From Flavobacterium sp. IMCC34852 (GTDB lineage Bacteria > Bacteroidota > Bacteroidia > Flavobacteriales > Flavobacteriaceae), in assembly GCF_030643905.1 (NCBI RefSeq), contig NZ_CP121446.1, positions 434,001 to 498,000 on the forward strand: a stretch of 64,000 nucleotides of DNA, in the 5' to 3' direction. The notes under the pieces were generated by a model that was given only the letters and a program-made list of their open reading frames with translations, was not told the origin of the DNA and did not search any database. The stretch's first letter is position 1. Every line of letters starts with the position of its first letter. This document shows, in pieces, positions 15,163 through 23,649 of this stretch. The translations under genes and the position numbers were made by a program.

Positions 15163-16209
15163 ATGAAAAAAGCAGAAAATATAATCGTTGGAATTTCAAT
15201 AGGAGATTTAAACGGTATTGGAAGCGAAGTAATCCTTAAGACTTTTGAAGATGCCAGAATGCTGGAACTTTGCACGCCGGTTATTTTCGCTAATGTTAAA
15301 GTGCTTTCGTTTATCAAAAAAACTTTAGAATTAACGGCGCCATTACATGGTATTGATAAAATAGAGCAGCTGGTTATCGGAAAAATAAATGTCTTAAACA
15401 TTTGGCGCGAAGGAGTTGATTTGAACTTCGGAAACAACGATGAGAATGTTGGCAAATATGCCATAAAATCATTCATTGCCGCTACTAAAGCCTTGAAAGA
15501 AAACCACATTGATGTTTTGGTCACTGCCCCAATCAACAAGTACAACATCCAATCAGAAGACTTCAAATTTCCGGGACATACTGATTATTTAAACCAAGAA
15601 TTGGAAGGCAACGCATTGATGCTAATGGTTCAAGACAGTCTTAGAGTCGGACTTTTAACAGACCATGTTCCTGTAAATGAAGTGTCCAAACACCTAAATG
15701 AAAAATTAATCCTTCAGAAAATTGAAACCATCAAACAATCTTTAATTCAGGATTTTGGGATTACCAAACCTAAAATTGCGGTTTTAGCCTTAAATCCTCA
15801 CGCAGGAGATAATGGTGTGATCGGTAAAGAAGACGATGAAATTATCAAGCCAACACTCAAAAAATTATTCGATAAAGGCACTATGGTTTTTGGCCCTTTT
15901 GCCGCAGATGGTTTTTTTGGCAGTAACCAATATGAAAAATATGATGCCGTAGTGGCTACTTATCATGACCAAGGATTAATTCCGTTTAAAACGTTGTCTT
16001 TTGGGAATGGGGTAAATTATACAGCCGGTTTAAATAAAATAAGAACTTCACCGGATCACGGGACAGCTTATGAAATTGCCGGAAAAGGAATTGCCGATTA
16101 TAATTCGTTTAAGGAAGCTGTTTATACTGCCATTGACATCTATAATTCAAGATTTCAGTTTGAGGAAATCAGCAAAAATCCCTTGAAAACAAAAGAAAAA
16201 CAGTTATAA
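15163..16209 (+). CDS. pdxA: 4-hydroxythreonine-4-phosphate dehydrogenase
   Basis: 348 residues. An NAD-dependent oxidation in pyridoxal phosphate synthesis (DXP-dependent branch). Family motifs: GISIGDLNGIGSEVILK at the start, VTAPINKYNIQ, FPGHTDYLNQ with a metal-ligand His, ALNPHAGDNGVIGKED, and ATYHDQGLIPFKTLSFGNGVNYTAGL with further metal/substrate residues. The C-terminus holds TSPDHGTAYEIAGKG. A 53-base gap with the palindromic promoter region separates it from the DUF177 gene. Confidence 0.97.
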   Translation: MKKAENIIVGISIGDLNGIGSEVILKTFEDARMLELCTPVIFANVKVLSFIKKTLELTAPLHGIDKIEQLVIGKINVLNIWREGVDLNFGNNDENVGKYAIKSFIAATKALKENHIDVLVTAPINKYNIQSEDFKFPGHTDYLNQELEGNALMLMVQDSLRVGLLTDHVPVNEVSKHLNEKLILQKIETIKQSLIQDFGITKPKIAVLALNPHAGDNGVIGKEDDEIIKPTLKKLFDKGTMVFGPFAADGFFGSNQYEKYDAVVATYHDQGLIPFKTLSFGNGVNYTAGLNKIRTSPDHGTAYEIAGKGIADYNSFKEAVYTAIDIYNSRFQFEEISKNPLKTKEKQL

Positions 16210-16229
16210 ACAAAAAAATGTTCATAAGG

Positions 16230-16247
16230 TTATTGGAATTCCAATAA
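16230..16247. promoter_or_regulatory. 18-bp perfect palindrome over the -33 element
   Basis: TTATTGGAATTCCAATAA at 16230-16247 is a perfect palindrome. It covers the TTG at 16233-16235 that serves as -33 for the box at 16253-16260. This is the position of a repressor operator. The regulated genes would be DUF177, rpmF and possibly fabH-accB-accC. Confidence 0.65.
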
Positions 16248-16260
16248 TTTTATATCTTTG
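16233..16260 (+). promoter_or_regulatory. Promoter of the DUF177-rpmF unit
   Basis: TTG (16233-16235), a 17-base spacer, then TATCTTTG (16253-16260), an exact -7 match. A short hairpin CCCGA/TCGGG (16265-16269/16274-16278) lies in the leader. Confidence 0.7.
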
Positions 16261-16294
16261 CACTCCCGAAATGTCGGGTCAAATTGTTGTCTAG

Positions 16295-16834
16295 ATGAAA
16301 AGTACAAATGAATATTTAATTCCTTTTGTAGGGTTAAAATTAGGAAAGCATCAATTTGAATTTAAAATAAACAAAAAGTTCTTTGACGAATTTAGTTTTG
16401 ATGAATTCGAAAGTTGTGATATAACCGCTAGTGTGGTCTTAGAAAAAAAGACTACCCTGTTGGAAATCAACTTCAAGCACAAAGGAACCGTAAACGTTCC
16501 GTGCGACCTCACCGGAGAGTCATTTGATTTGCCCATCAAAGGGAAAATCAAATTGGTAGTCCAGTTTGGTGACGAATTCAACAACGATAATGATGAATTA
16601 TTGATATTGCCTCACGGTGAACATCAAATCGATTTATCACAATACATTTACGAAATGATTGTGTTGTCTATTCCGCAAAAAAGGGTTCACCCCGGCGTAA
16701 AAGACGGTACTTTACAAACGGAAGCATTGCAAAAACTAAATGAATTACAAGTTAAAGACGTCAAAGAAGTAAAAAAAGAAGATGATATTGACCCACGTTG
16801 GGACAAATTAAAACAACTATTAACGGATAAATAA
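16295..16834 (+). CDS. yceD: DUF177 (YceD-like) protein
   Basis: 179 residues. A protein of the DUF177/YceD family, almost always encoded just before rpmF (L32) and linked to 23S rRNA accumulation in bacteria and chloroplasts. The central beta-rich part carries HKGTVNVPCDLTGESFDLPIKGKIKLVV, where most bacteria have a CxR-type motif; the C-terminal region has the acidic LPHGEHQIDLSQYIYEMIVLSIPQKRVHPG pattern. A 9-base gap to rpmF shows co-transcription. It lies under the palindrome-bearing promoter. Confidence 0.9.
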   Translation: MKSTNEYLIPFVGLKLGKHQFEFKINKKFFDEFSFDEFESCDITASVVLEKKTTLLEINFKHKGTVNVPCDLTGESFDLPIKGKIKLVVQFGDEFNNDNDELLILPHGEHQIDLSQYIYEMIVLSIPQKRVHPGVKDGTLQTEALQKLNELQVKDVKEVKKEDDIDPRWDKLKQLLTDK

Positions 16835-16843
16835 TATAGTACA

Positions 16844-17038
16844 ATGGCACATCCTAAGAGAAAAACCTCGAAAACAAGAAGAGATAAAAGAAGAACTCAT
16901 TATAAAGCAACTGTTGCCCAAATCGCAACTTGCCCTATAACAGGTGAAGCACATTTATACCACAGAGCTTACTGGCATGAAGGTAAAATGTATTACAGAG
17001 GACAAGTAGTTATTGATAAATCAGTGGCTGTTGCTTAA
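16844..17038 (+). CDS. rpmF: Ribosomal protein L32
   Basis: 64 residues, the normal length. [20 protein letters not shown] is the standard N-terminus; [15 protein letters not shown] follows with only one cysteine, so it is the zinc-free type. A constituent of the large subunit. It sits between the DUF177 gene and fabH in the order common to bacteria, except that plsX is absent between rpmF and fabH. An intrinsic terminator follows. Confidence 0.98.
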   Translation: MAHPKRKTSKTRRDKRRTHYKATVAQIATCPITGEAHLYHRAYWHEGKMYYRGQVVIDKSVAVA

Positions 17039-17057
17039 TTAAGGTTTTTTTACAAAA

Positions 17058-17085
17058 CAAACTCTCACTATGTGGGAGTTTTTTG
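17058..17085 (+). terminator. Terminator between rpmF and fabH
   Basis: AACTCTCAC (17060-17068) / GTGGGAGTT (17072-17080), loop TAT, with a T run. One C-G pair is replaced by T-G. It likely allows partial read-through into fabH. Confidence 0.75.
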
Positions 17086-17194
17086 TTTTAATTAATTTTA
17101 AAATATCCAATCCTAATCCGCTTAGGTATAATTTTTTTTTGTAATTTCCACAACTTTTCGATTTCAAAAAATCGATGGGAAAAATACCATTTTT

Positions 17195-18196
17195 ATGACT
17201 ACAATTACAGCCGCAATTACCGCAGTTGGAGCTTATGTTCCGGAATTTGTACTCTCAAATCAAGTACTGGAAACCATGGTTGACACCAATGACGAATGGA
17301 TTACCACTCGCACCGGAATCAAGGAAAGAAGACTTTTAAAAGACAAAGGTAAAGGCACTTCGTATATGGCTATCAAAGCCGCTCAGGATTTAATTTCCAA
17401 AGCCAACATCAACCCCGAAGAAATCGACTTAGTCATTATGGCAACTGCGACTCCGGATATGCCGGTGGCTTCTACCGGTGTTTATGTCGCTACTCAAATT
17501 GGCGCTGTAAACGCTTTTGCGTATGATTTACAAGCCGCTTGTTCGAGTTTCTTATTTGGCATGTCTAATGCCGCAGCTTACATCCAATCAGGCAGATACA
17601 AAAAAGTGTTGTTGATTGGTGCTGATAAAATGTCCTCTATCATTGACTACACCGACAGAGCGACTTGTATCATCTTTGGAGATGGCGCTGGTGCAGTTTT
17701 ATTCGAACCAAATTATGAAGGTTTGGGATTACAAGACGAGTTTTTAAGAAGCGACGGAATCGGTAGAGAATACCTTAAAATTGATGCCGGCGGTTCAATT
17801 CTTCCTCCAACCGCTGAAACAGTTGCCAACGGACAACACTTTGTATTTCAGGATGGAAAAACCGTTTTTAAATATGCAGTATCTGGGATGGCTGATGTGA
17901 GTGAGAAAATCATGGAGCGCAACAACTTAACCAAAGATGATGTGAATTGGTTAATTGCCCACCAAGCCAACAAAAGAATCATTGATGCAACGGCCAGCAG
18001 AATGGGTGTAGACGAAGAAAAAGTATTGGTAAACATTCAAAAATACGGAAATACAACTTCAGCAACTTTACCTTTGTTGTTGAGCGATTTCGAAAATAAA
18101 TTTAAAAAAGGAGATAATTTAATTTTTGCAGCATTTGGAGGTGGATTCACTTGGGGTTCTATCTATTTAAAATGGGCATACAACAAACAACAATAA
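17195..18196 (+). CDS. fabH: 3-oxoacyl-ACP synthase III
   Basis: 333 residues. Condenses an acyl-CoA starter with malonyl-ACP to begin fatty acid synthesis; in this phylum it often takes branched starters. The catalytic triad is visible: Cys116 in LQAACSSFLFG, His in AHQANKRIIDA and Asn in KYGNTTSATLPL. It starts 110 bases after the rpmF terminator. A possible leader hairpin, CGATTT with AAATCG (about 17159-17174), precedes it. It is followed at 24 bases by accB and then accC. Confidence 0.97.
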   Translation: MTTITAAITAVGAYVPEFVLSNQVLETMVDTNDEWITTRTGIKERRLLKDKGKGTSYMAIKAAQDLISKANINPEEIDLVIMATATPDMPVASTGVYVATQIGAVNAFAYDLQAACSSFLFGMSNAAAYIQSGRYKKVLLIGADKMSSIIDYTDRATCIIFGDGAGAVLFEPNYEGLGLQDEFLRSDGIGREYLKIDAGGSILPPTAETVANGQHFVFQDGKTVFKYAVSGMADVSEKIMERNNLTKDDVNWLIAHQANKRIIDATASRMGVDEEKVLVNIQKYGNTTSATLPLLLSDFENKFKKGDNLIFAAFGGGFTWGSIYLKWAYNKQQ

Positions 18197-18220
18197 AACT
18201 AATTCTAAAACTAACTAATT

Positions 18221-18700
18221 ATGGATTTAAAAGAAATTCAAAACTTAATCAAATTTGTATCCAATTCCGGGGTTGCCGAAGTAAAGTTAGAAACAGGTGA
18301 TGTAAAAATTACTATCAGAACAACTCTTGAAGGAAATACACCTGATATTACTTATGTACAACAAGCGCCAATGCAACAAGCTATGGCTGCTCCTGTAGCC
18401 GCTGCTCCTGTAGCTGCCGCACCGGTTGCCGCTGCTCCTGCTGCTGATGACAATTCAAAATATGTTACTATAAAATCACCAATGATTGGAACATTCTACC
18501 GCAAGCCTTCTCCGGACAAACCGGTATTTGTGGAAGTGGGAAGTACTATCCAAAAAGGTGACGTACTTTGTGTGGTTGAAGCGATGAAGTTGTTCAACGA
18601 AATCGAAGCAGAAGTTACCGGTAAAATCGTTAAAATTTTAGTAGACGATATGTCGCCTGTAGAGTTTGACCAACCGTTATTCTTGGTAGATCCATCTTAA
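18221..18700 (+). CDS. accB: Biotin carboxyl carrier protein of acetyl-CoA carboxylase
   Basis: 159 residues. Carries the biotin that moves carboxyl groups between AccC and the carboxyltransferase. N-terminal [13 protein letters not shown] domain, an Ala/Pro-rich flexible linker built of repeated APVAA units (about 53-80), and a biotinyl-lipoyl domain with the modified Lys123 in VEAMKLFNE. In an operon with fabH and accC; the spacer to accC (113 bases) is one of the word-repeat hairpins. Confidence 0.97.
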   Translation: MDLKEIQNLIKFVSNSGVAEVKLETGDVKITIRTTLEGNTPDITYVQQAPMQQAMAAPVAAAPVAAAPVAAAPAADDNSKYVTIKSPMIGTFYRKPSPDKPVFVEVGSTIQKGDVLCVVEAMKLFNEIEAEVTGKIVKILVDDMSPVEFDQPLFLVDPS

Positions 18701-18810
18701 TTTAGATCTCTAGATCATTAGATTACTACATTAGTTAGAAACTTTTTCTACAACCTAAGCAATCTAAGAAGTCTAACAAATCTAATTTGTCTAACAATCT
18801 AAATTAAAAA
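18701..18810. repeat. Word-repeat hairpin spacer (TTAGA / TCTAA), accB-accC
   Basis: The left half carries TTAGA words; the right half carries TCTAA at 18763, 18772, 18781, 18790 and 18798, a 9-bp period with one 8-bp step. The halves are complementary, so the spacer can fold into a long imperfect hairpin ending just before the accC ATG. Confidence 0.8.
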
Positions 18811-18813
18811 AAG

Positions 18814-20160
18814 ATGTTTAAAAAAATATTAATTGCCAATAGAGGGGAAATTGCGCTTCGCGTTATCAGAACCTGTAAAGAAATGGGCATCAAGACCGTG
18901 GCGGTTTACTCAACCGCCGATGCGGAAAGTTTACACGTAAAGTTTGCAGATGAAGCTGTTTGTATCGGACCACCGCCAAGTAATTTGTCTTATTTAAAAA
19001 TGGCGAATATCATTGCGGCGGCCGAAATCACTAATGCCGATGCCATTCATCCGGGTTACGGATTCCTTTCGGAAAATGCTAAGTTTTCTAAAATTTGTCA
19101 GGAACATGGTATCAAATTTATTGGGGCTTCACCGGAAATGATTGATAAAATGGGTGACAAAGCTACGGCGAAAGCGACCATGAAAGCAGCCGGTGTTCCT
19201 TGTGTTCCGGGTTCTGACGGTTTGTTAGAGTCTTTTGAAGAAGCACAAAGATTAGCCAAAGAAATGGGATATCCCGTGATGTTGAAAGCAACTGCCGGTG
19301 GTGGTGGAAAAGGAATGCGTGCCGTATGGAAACCCGAAGATTTATTAAAGGCATGGGAAGGCGCTCGTCAGGAATCTGCTGCGGCATTTGGAAATGACGG
19401 GATGTATATGGAAAAATTAATCGAAGAACCTCGTCATATTGAGATTCAAGTAGTGGGTGATTCTTATGGAAAAGCTTGTCACTTATCAGAAAGAGATTGT
19501 TCGGTGCAACGTCGTCACCAAAAATTGACTGAAGAAACGCCGTCTCCGTTTATGACGGACGAATTGAGAACTAAAATGGGTGAAGCCGCTGTAAAAGCAG
19601 CCGAATTTATCAAATACGAAGGTGCCGGAACGGTAGAATTCTTGGTGGACAAACACCGAAACTTCTACTTCATGGAAATGAATACCCGTATCCAAGTAGA
19701 GCACCCTATTACGGAACAAGTTATTGATTACGATTTGATTCGTGAGCAGATATTGGTAGCGGCCGGTGTGCCAATTTCGGGTAAAAACTATTTACCGCAA
19801 TTGCACTCTATTGAATGTCGTATCAACGCCGAAGATCCTTACAATGACTTCCGTCCTTCGCCGGGTAAAATTACCGTTTTACATGCGCCGGGTGGACACG
19901 GAGTGCGTTTGGATACACACGTTTACGCAGGGTATACGATCCCGCCGAATTATGACTCGATGATTGCCAAGTTGATTACAACCGCGCAAACCAGAGAAGA
20001 AGCCATCAACAAAATGAAACGCGCTTTGGATGAGTTTTACATTGAAGGTGTAAAAACGACCATTCCGTTCCACAGACAATTGATGGACGAGCCGGATTAT
20101 GTTGCCGGAAATTATACTACGAAGTTTATGGAGAGTTTTAAAATGAACGATCCGGAATAG
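18814..20160 (+). CDS. accC: Biotin carboxylase subunit of acetyl-CoA carboxylase
   Basis: 448 residues, the usual length. ATP-dependent carboxylation of the biotin on AccB. Starts [20 protein letters not shown]; the ATP-grasp glycine loop is [14 protein letters not shown], with later catalytic segments [30 protein letters not shown] and [18 protein letters not shown]. It is the last gene of the fabH-accB-accC unit and has a terminator. The C-terminal lid domain is complete. Confidence 0.98.
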   Translation: MFKKILIANRGEIALRVIRTCKEMGIKTVAVYSTADAESLHVKFADEAVCIGPPPSNLSYLKMANIIAAAEITNADAIHPGYGFLSENAKFSKICQEHGIKFIGASPEMIDKMGDKATAKATMKAAGVPCVPGSDGLLESFEEAQRLAKEMGYPVMLKATAGGGGKGMRAVWKPEDLLKAWEGARQESAAAFGNDGMYMEKLIEEPRHIEIQVVGDSYGKACHLSERDCSVQRRHQKLTEETPSPFMTDELRTKMGEAAVKAAEFIKYEGAGTVEFLVDKHRNFYFMEMNTRIQVEHPITEQVIDYDLIREQILVAAGVPISGKNYLPQLHSIECRINAEDPYNDFRPSPGKITVLHAPGGHGVRLDTHVYAGYTIPPNYDSMIAKLITTAQTREEAINKMKRALDEFYIEGVKTTIPFHRQLMDEPDYVAGNYTTKFMESFKMNDPE

Positions 20161-20171
20161 ATAGAAAATGG

Positions 20172-20200
20172 AAGCCCAACTTGAGAGAGTTGGGTTTTTT
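20172..20200 (+). terminator. accC terminator
   Basis: CCCAACT (20175-20181) / AGTTGGG (20188-20194), loop TGAGAG, then TTTTTT. Confidence 0.85.
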
Positions 20201-20218
20201 GTTACATTTGTTTTAGTA

Positions 20219-20262
20219 CGGATTTGTAATCCGCGCTATCAGGTTGCAAATCGACGCTATCA
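20219..20262 (+). repeat. Two degenerate 22-bp units with a palindrome
   Basis: CGGATTTGTAATCCG (20219-20233) is a perfect 6-bp-arm palindrome. It is followed by CGCTATCA at 20234-20241, and ACGCTATCA recurs at 20254-20262 after GGTTGCAAATCG. The two halves look like diverged tandem copies. It lies just before an isolated AT-rich gene. Confidence 0.4.
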
Positions 20263-20291
20263 AATTTAAAGAAATACAAAATCAATTATAA

Positions 20292-20936
20292 ATGAAACCG
20301 TATTATATCTTAAAAAATAATTTGGATGATAAAATCGTAGGAAAGGATTATCCTCAAGTTGATTGTTTAACCATGCACCAAGCTCATTTAATTACTTCAT
20401 GGCATCTTTTTGATCCTAAGCCAAATCTTAAATTTGAATTGAAGAAAAGGGCTATCTTAACTGATGTGTTAAATGATATAACTATAGGTGGTGGTACAGG
20501 TTTTTTAATAACTAAAAAAACAAAAGAGATTCTTGAAAAATTTAATATAATGAGACATCAATATTTTAAATCCTTAGTGATTGATAAGAATAATGAATTG
20601 GAATATTATTGGTTGCATCTATCAGAACCCGATTTAACAAAATCATTAGATTACAAAAAAACCGTTTTCTATAGAACCGAATGGACTTTTAGGGAAGACC
20701 GAATCGAGTTAACTTCTTATGAACACTACCAAGATTTGAAAAGTAAAGACAAAGAAGCTTCATTTGGTGTAGAGATAGATAAGATTGCTTTATCAGAGTC
20801 TTTCGATAAAAATTTAGACCTATTTACTTTTTTGCCTTTTGATAATAACGTATATATTTCGGAAAGGTTAAAAGTAGCTATAGAAGAAAGTAATGTTACC
20901 GGGTTTAAAATAGAAAAAGCTCCTCATTTTATTTAG
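20292..20936 (+). CDS. Imm43/DUF1629-like immunity protein, orphan
   Basis: 214 residues, no signal peptide or membrane helix. The C-terminal pattern YISERLKVAIEESNVTGFKIEKAPHFI matches the ending typical of DUF1629/Imm43-type immunity proteins of polymorphic toxin systems (S.RLK.AIE...TGF). The N-terminal start PYYILKNNLDDKIVGKDYP also fits that group. No toxin gene is adjacent, so it would be an orphan. The gene is more AT-rich than its neighbours and stands alone between accC and an intergenic repeat, which suggests acquisition. The assignment is by pattern recall only. Confidence 0.6.
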   Translation: MKPYYILKNNLDDKIVGKDYPQVDCLTMHQAHLITSWHLFDPKPNLKFELKKRAILTDVLNDITIGGGTGFLITKKTKEILEKFNIMRHQYFKSLVIDKNNELEYYWLHLSEPDLTKSLDYKKTVFYRTEWTFREDRIELTSYEHYQDLKSKDKEASFGVEIDKIALSESFDKNLDLFTFLPFDNNVYISERLKVAIEESNVTGFKIEKAPHFI

Positions 20937-21017
20937 GTAGATTTTTATTAATACGACATGATTATTTGGATTTTCAAACCATGTCAAAACTAGTTTCCAA
21001 AAATTAAAACGGTTTAT

Positions 21018-21090
21018 CCTCTAGCCCCGATTGCAGCTGGCTACCTTGTAGCGCGGAAAGCGGGAACACGGACGGCAAGAATGCCCAAAC
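21018..21090 (+). repeat. Dispersed intergenic element, copy 3
   Basis: Starts CTCTAGCCCCGATTG and ends AGCGGGAACACGGACGGC then AATGCCCAAAC. The ends match the inverted copy at 13311-13406, with a much shorter and different core (CTACCTTGTAG). It lies between two convergent genes. Confidence 0.75.
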
Positions 21091-21110
21091 CAATCGCTCC
21101 TGATTAAAAA

Positions 21111-21142
21111 AACAAAGCCCAACTTTCTCAAGTTGGGCTTTT
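21111..21142 (-). terminator. Terminator of the S9 peptidase gene
   Basis: AAAGCCCAACTT (21114-21125) / AAGTTGGGCTTTT (21130-21142), loop TCTC. Read on the minus strand it ends in TTTGTTTTTTT, so it serves the minus gene. Confidence 0.85.
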
Positions 21143-21202
21143 CTATAGTGTTCTCAATACAATTCCGATAAATCGGAATCACTCGAACTAACGAATCTTA
21201 CG

Positions 21203-23104
21203 TTATAAAGTTTCTTTCAACCATTTGTAAAACTCACGTTGCCATACTAAGGCGTTTTGTGGTTTTAGCACCCAGTGGTTTTCTTCGGGGAAGAGCATGA
21301 AACGGCTTTTGATGCCTCGCAATTGTGCCGCTTGGAAAGCTTCTTGTCCTTGTCCGATAGGCACACGGTAGTCTTTTCCGCCTTGGATGATTAGGATAGG
21401 CGTGTTCCATTTGTCTACCATTTTAATTGGGTTGAATTCAGTATAGGCTTTTTGGGCATCGGCATTGTCTTTTTCCCAATAAGCGCCGCCGTGATCCCAG
21501 TTGTTGAAGAACACTTCTTCGGTGGTGCCATACATGCTTTCCAAATTGAAAACCCCGCAATGTGAAATAAACGTTTTAAAACGATTACCATGGATTCCGG
21601 CCAGGTAGAATACCGAATACCCGCCGTAGCTCGCTCCAACAGCGCCTAAACGTGCTCTGTCAACATAACTTTCGTTAGCCACGTCATCAATCGCCGAAAG
21701 GTAGTCATCCATTACTTGCCCGCCCCAATCTTTAGAGATTTGTTCGTTCCAAGCTTGTCCGTGACCATACATTCCGCGACGGTTTGGCGCCACGATTACA
21801 TAGCCTTGTGAAGCCATCAAAGAGAAGTTCCAGCGGAAAGAATAGCTTTGCGTCAATGGTGATTGCGGTCCGCCTTGGCAGTATAAAAGTGTTGGGTATT
21901 TTTTGGTTTTATCAAAATTCGGAGGGAGAATTAGCCAAACCAACATTTTCTTACCATCAGTGGTGGTTACATAACGTCTTTCGTATTTGGGTAAAGCCAA
22001 TTTGGCGTAGGTTTCGTCGTTGGTTTTGGTGAGTTGCAACCAGGTTTTTTTCTTGAAGTTATACGAATAGATTTCGGCCGCGTGGTTCATATCGGTGCGC
22101 GTTACGATGATATTATCGCCTGAGAAACCTACTAAATCATTCACGTCAAAATCACCTGAAGTAATTTGTCTAACCGTAACTGCAATTCGGGTTAAACCCG
22201 GGAAATTGACTTCGAATAAATGTTTGGCGCCATCAACCGCTGCGGTGAAATAGATTTTTTTACCATCGGCACTCCAAATGAAATTATCGACACTGCCGTC
22301 CCAATTGGCGGTTAGGTTCATATCGATGCCTTTGAAACGAACGATTAAATCGTTTTTATCGGCTTCGTAACCATCGCGTTTCATTTGCAACCAAGTTAAG
22401 TTTCCGGTTGGGGAAAACACCGGATTCATATCGTAACCCGGATTATTTTCGGTTAGGTTTTTGGTGGTTTTGGTTTCGAGATTGTATTCGTATAAATCGG
22501 TGTTGGTTGAAACGGCGTATGCTGTTCCTGCTTTCTTTTTGCAAACGTAAATGATGCTTTTGCTGTCCGGTGACCAAATGTAATCTTCATCGCCACCGAA
22601 AGGTTTTTGCGGACTGTCGTAAGGTTCGTTGGGCATGATGTCAATGCCTTTGGCTTTAGCTTTGTTTTCGGCGTAGAAAACGTGGTTGTGCGAACCGTTG
22701 TTCCAAGTATCCCAATGGCGGTAATCTAAACCGTTATAGACTTGGGCATCTGATTTGCTTAAATCGGAATAAATGTCTTTGCCTAATACATTTTCGGTTT
22801 TTACTTCTTGATTAGAAAGAATATATAAACCATCAGGAGAAACATTTTTGTCTGCCAATATTTCTTTGGTGTCAGCCACTTCTGTTGGTGTTCCGCCGGT
22901 TACCGGAATAGTATAAAATTTGGTATTCGATTTATTATCGGCTACGGATGGCGTCGCCACTTTATAGACTACCGATTTGCCGTCTTTAGAAAGGCCGAGC
23001 GAAGTTACTCTGCCGAGTTGCCACATGGTTTCGGGCGTCAATACTTGCTGCGCTGTTGCGTTTATGCTCATGGTACCGAGGATTATAAAAAAGATTTTTT
23101 TCAT
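21203..23104 (-). CDS. S9 family peptidase (prolyl oligopeptidase / DPP type)
   Basis: 633 residues with a signal peptide (IFFIILGTMSINATAQ). The N-terminal two thirds form a beta-propeller with repeated SPDG/WSPDSKSI/WSADGKKI blades. The C-terminal alpha/beta hydrolase has the nucleophile in GASYGGYSV, Asp in IQGGKDYRVP and His in EENHWVL. A periplasmic serine peptidase likely cleaving oligo- or dipeptides from secreted proteins or food peptides. A single gene with its own terminator. Confidence 0.93.
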   Translation of the reverse strand: MKKIFFIILGTMSINATAQQVLTPETMWQLGRVTSLGLSKDGKSVVYKVATPSVADNKSNTKFYTIPVTGGTPTEVADTKEILADKNVSPDGLYILSNQEVKTENVLGKDIYSDLSKSDAQVYNGLDYRHWDTWNNGSHNHVFYAENKAKAKGIDIMPNEPYDSPQKPFGGDEDYIWSPDSKSIIYVCKKKAGTAYAVSTNTDLYEYNLETKTTKNLTENNPGYDMNPVFSPTGNLTWLQMKRDGYEADKNDLIVRFKGIDMNLTANWDGSVDNFIWSADGKKIYFTAAVDGAKHLFEVNFPGLTRIAVTVRQITSGDFDVNDLVGFSGDNIIVTRTDMNHAAEIYSYNFKKKTWLQLTKTNDETYAKLALPKYERRYVTTTDGKKMLVWLILPPNFDKTKKYPTLLYCQGGPQSPLTQSYSFRWNFSLMASQGYVIVAPNRRGMYGHGQAWNEQISKDWGGQVMDDYLSAIDDVANESYVDRARLGAVGASYGGYSVFYLAGIHGNRFKTFISHCGVFNLESMYGTTEEVFFNNWDHGGAYWEKDNADAQKAYTEFNPIKMVDKWNTPILIIQGGKDYRVPIGQGQEAFQAAQLRGIKSRFMLFPEENHWVLKPQNALVWQREFYKWLKETL

Positions 23105-23153
23105 AGTGGTTTTTGTTTATTTAAAGGCTTAAAAATAGTAAATTATATCCATA

Positions 23154-23182
23154 AAAAAAGCCACCCTATATAGGATGGCTTT
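23154..23182 (-). terminator. Terminator of the TonB receptor operon
   Basis: AAAGCCACCCTA / TAGGATGGCTTT hairpin with one mismatch. Read on the minus strand it runs into TTTTTTTATGG, past the stop at 23205. Confidence 0.75.
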
Positions 23183-23204
23183 GTTGTAAAGGTTTAATTT
23201 AATA

Positions 23205-23648
23205 TTATACCTTTTGTAATTTCAGGTAAACCACTTCCCCTAAATCATCGGTGTAAGCGATAATGGCTTCGGTATAAGTTAGAGACACTATCGTTAGCGA
23301 TTTAGACTCTTCTTGTGTTGTTTCACCAACTTGAATGGTATAGTCTAATGTTACTATGGTTGAAAACCTATCGTAAGTGCCTTCAATTTTGTCGCTTACG
23401 CAAGGTTCTTCGGTAGTGTAATCGTTGCTTTCAAATGTAAAGTCGGAATTAAAAATATAATTGTCTTTACAATTTGAATTGTTCAAATAGTCTTGATACA
23501 AAATAACTCCTTGTGGAGATCTTGTCCCTTTCTGGATGATTTCCCAATTTCCGACCAAGTAATTTTGTTCTACAAAATCCTTTTCATCTTCGCCACAGGA
23601 AACAAAAGTCAGTGGTAGAAGAAATAATAAAGTGAGTAACTTTTTCAT
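23205..23648 (-). CDS. Lipocalin-like lipoprotein
   Basis: 147 residues from the ATG at 23648. Signal peptide with lipobox Cys18 (LTFVSC), then GEDEKDF. The body YLVGNWEIIQKGTRSPQG, then a beta-rich series ending IAYTDDLGEVVYLKLQK, fits the small lipocalin-like lipoproteins of this phylum. A longer frame overlaps the upstream gene and would bury the lipobox, so it is rejected. One base separates it from the DUF5689 gene, so it is the third gene of the TonB receptor operon. Confidence 0.85.
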   Translation of the reverse strand: MKKLLTLLFLLPLTFVSCGEDEKDFVEQNYLVGNWEIIQKGTRSPQGVILYQDYLNNSNCKDNYIFNSDFTFESNDYTTEEPCVSDKIEGTYDRFSTIVTLDYTIQVGETTQEESKSLTIVSLTYTEAIIAYTDDLGEVVYLKLQKV

Positions 23649-23649
23649 C

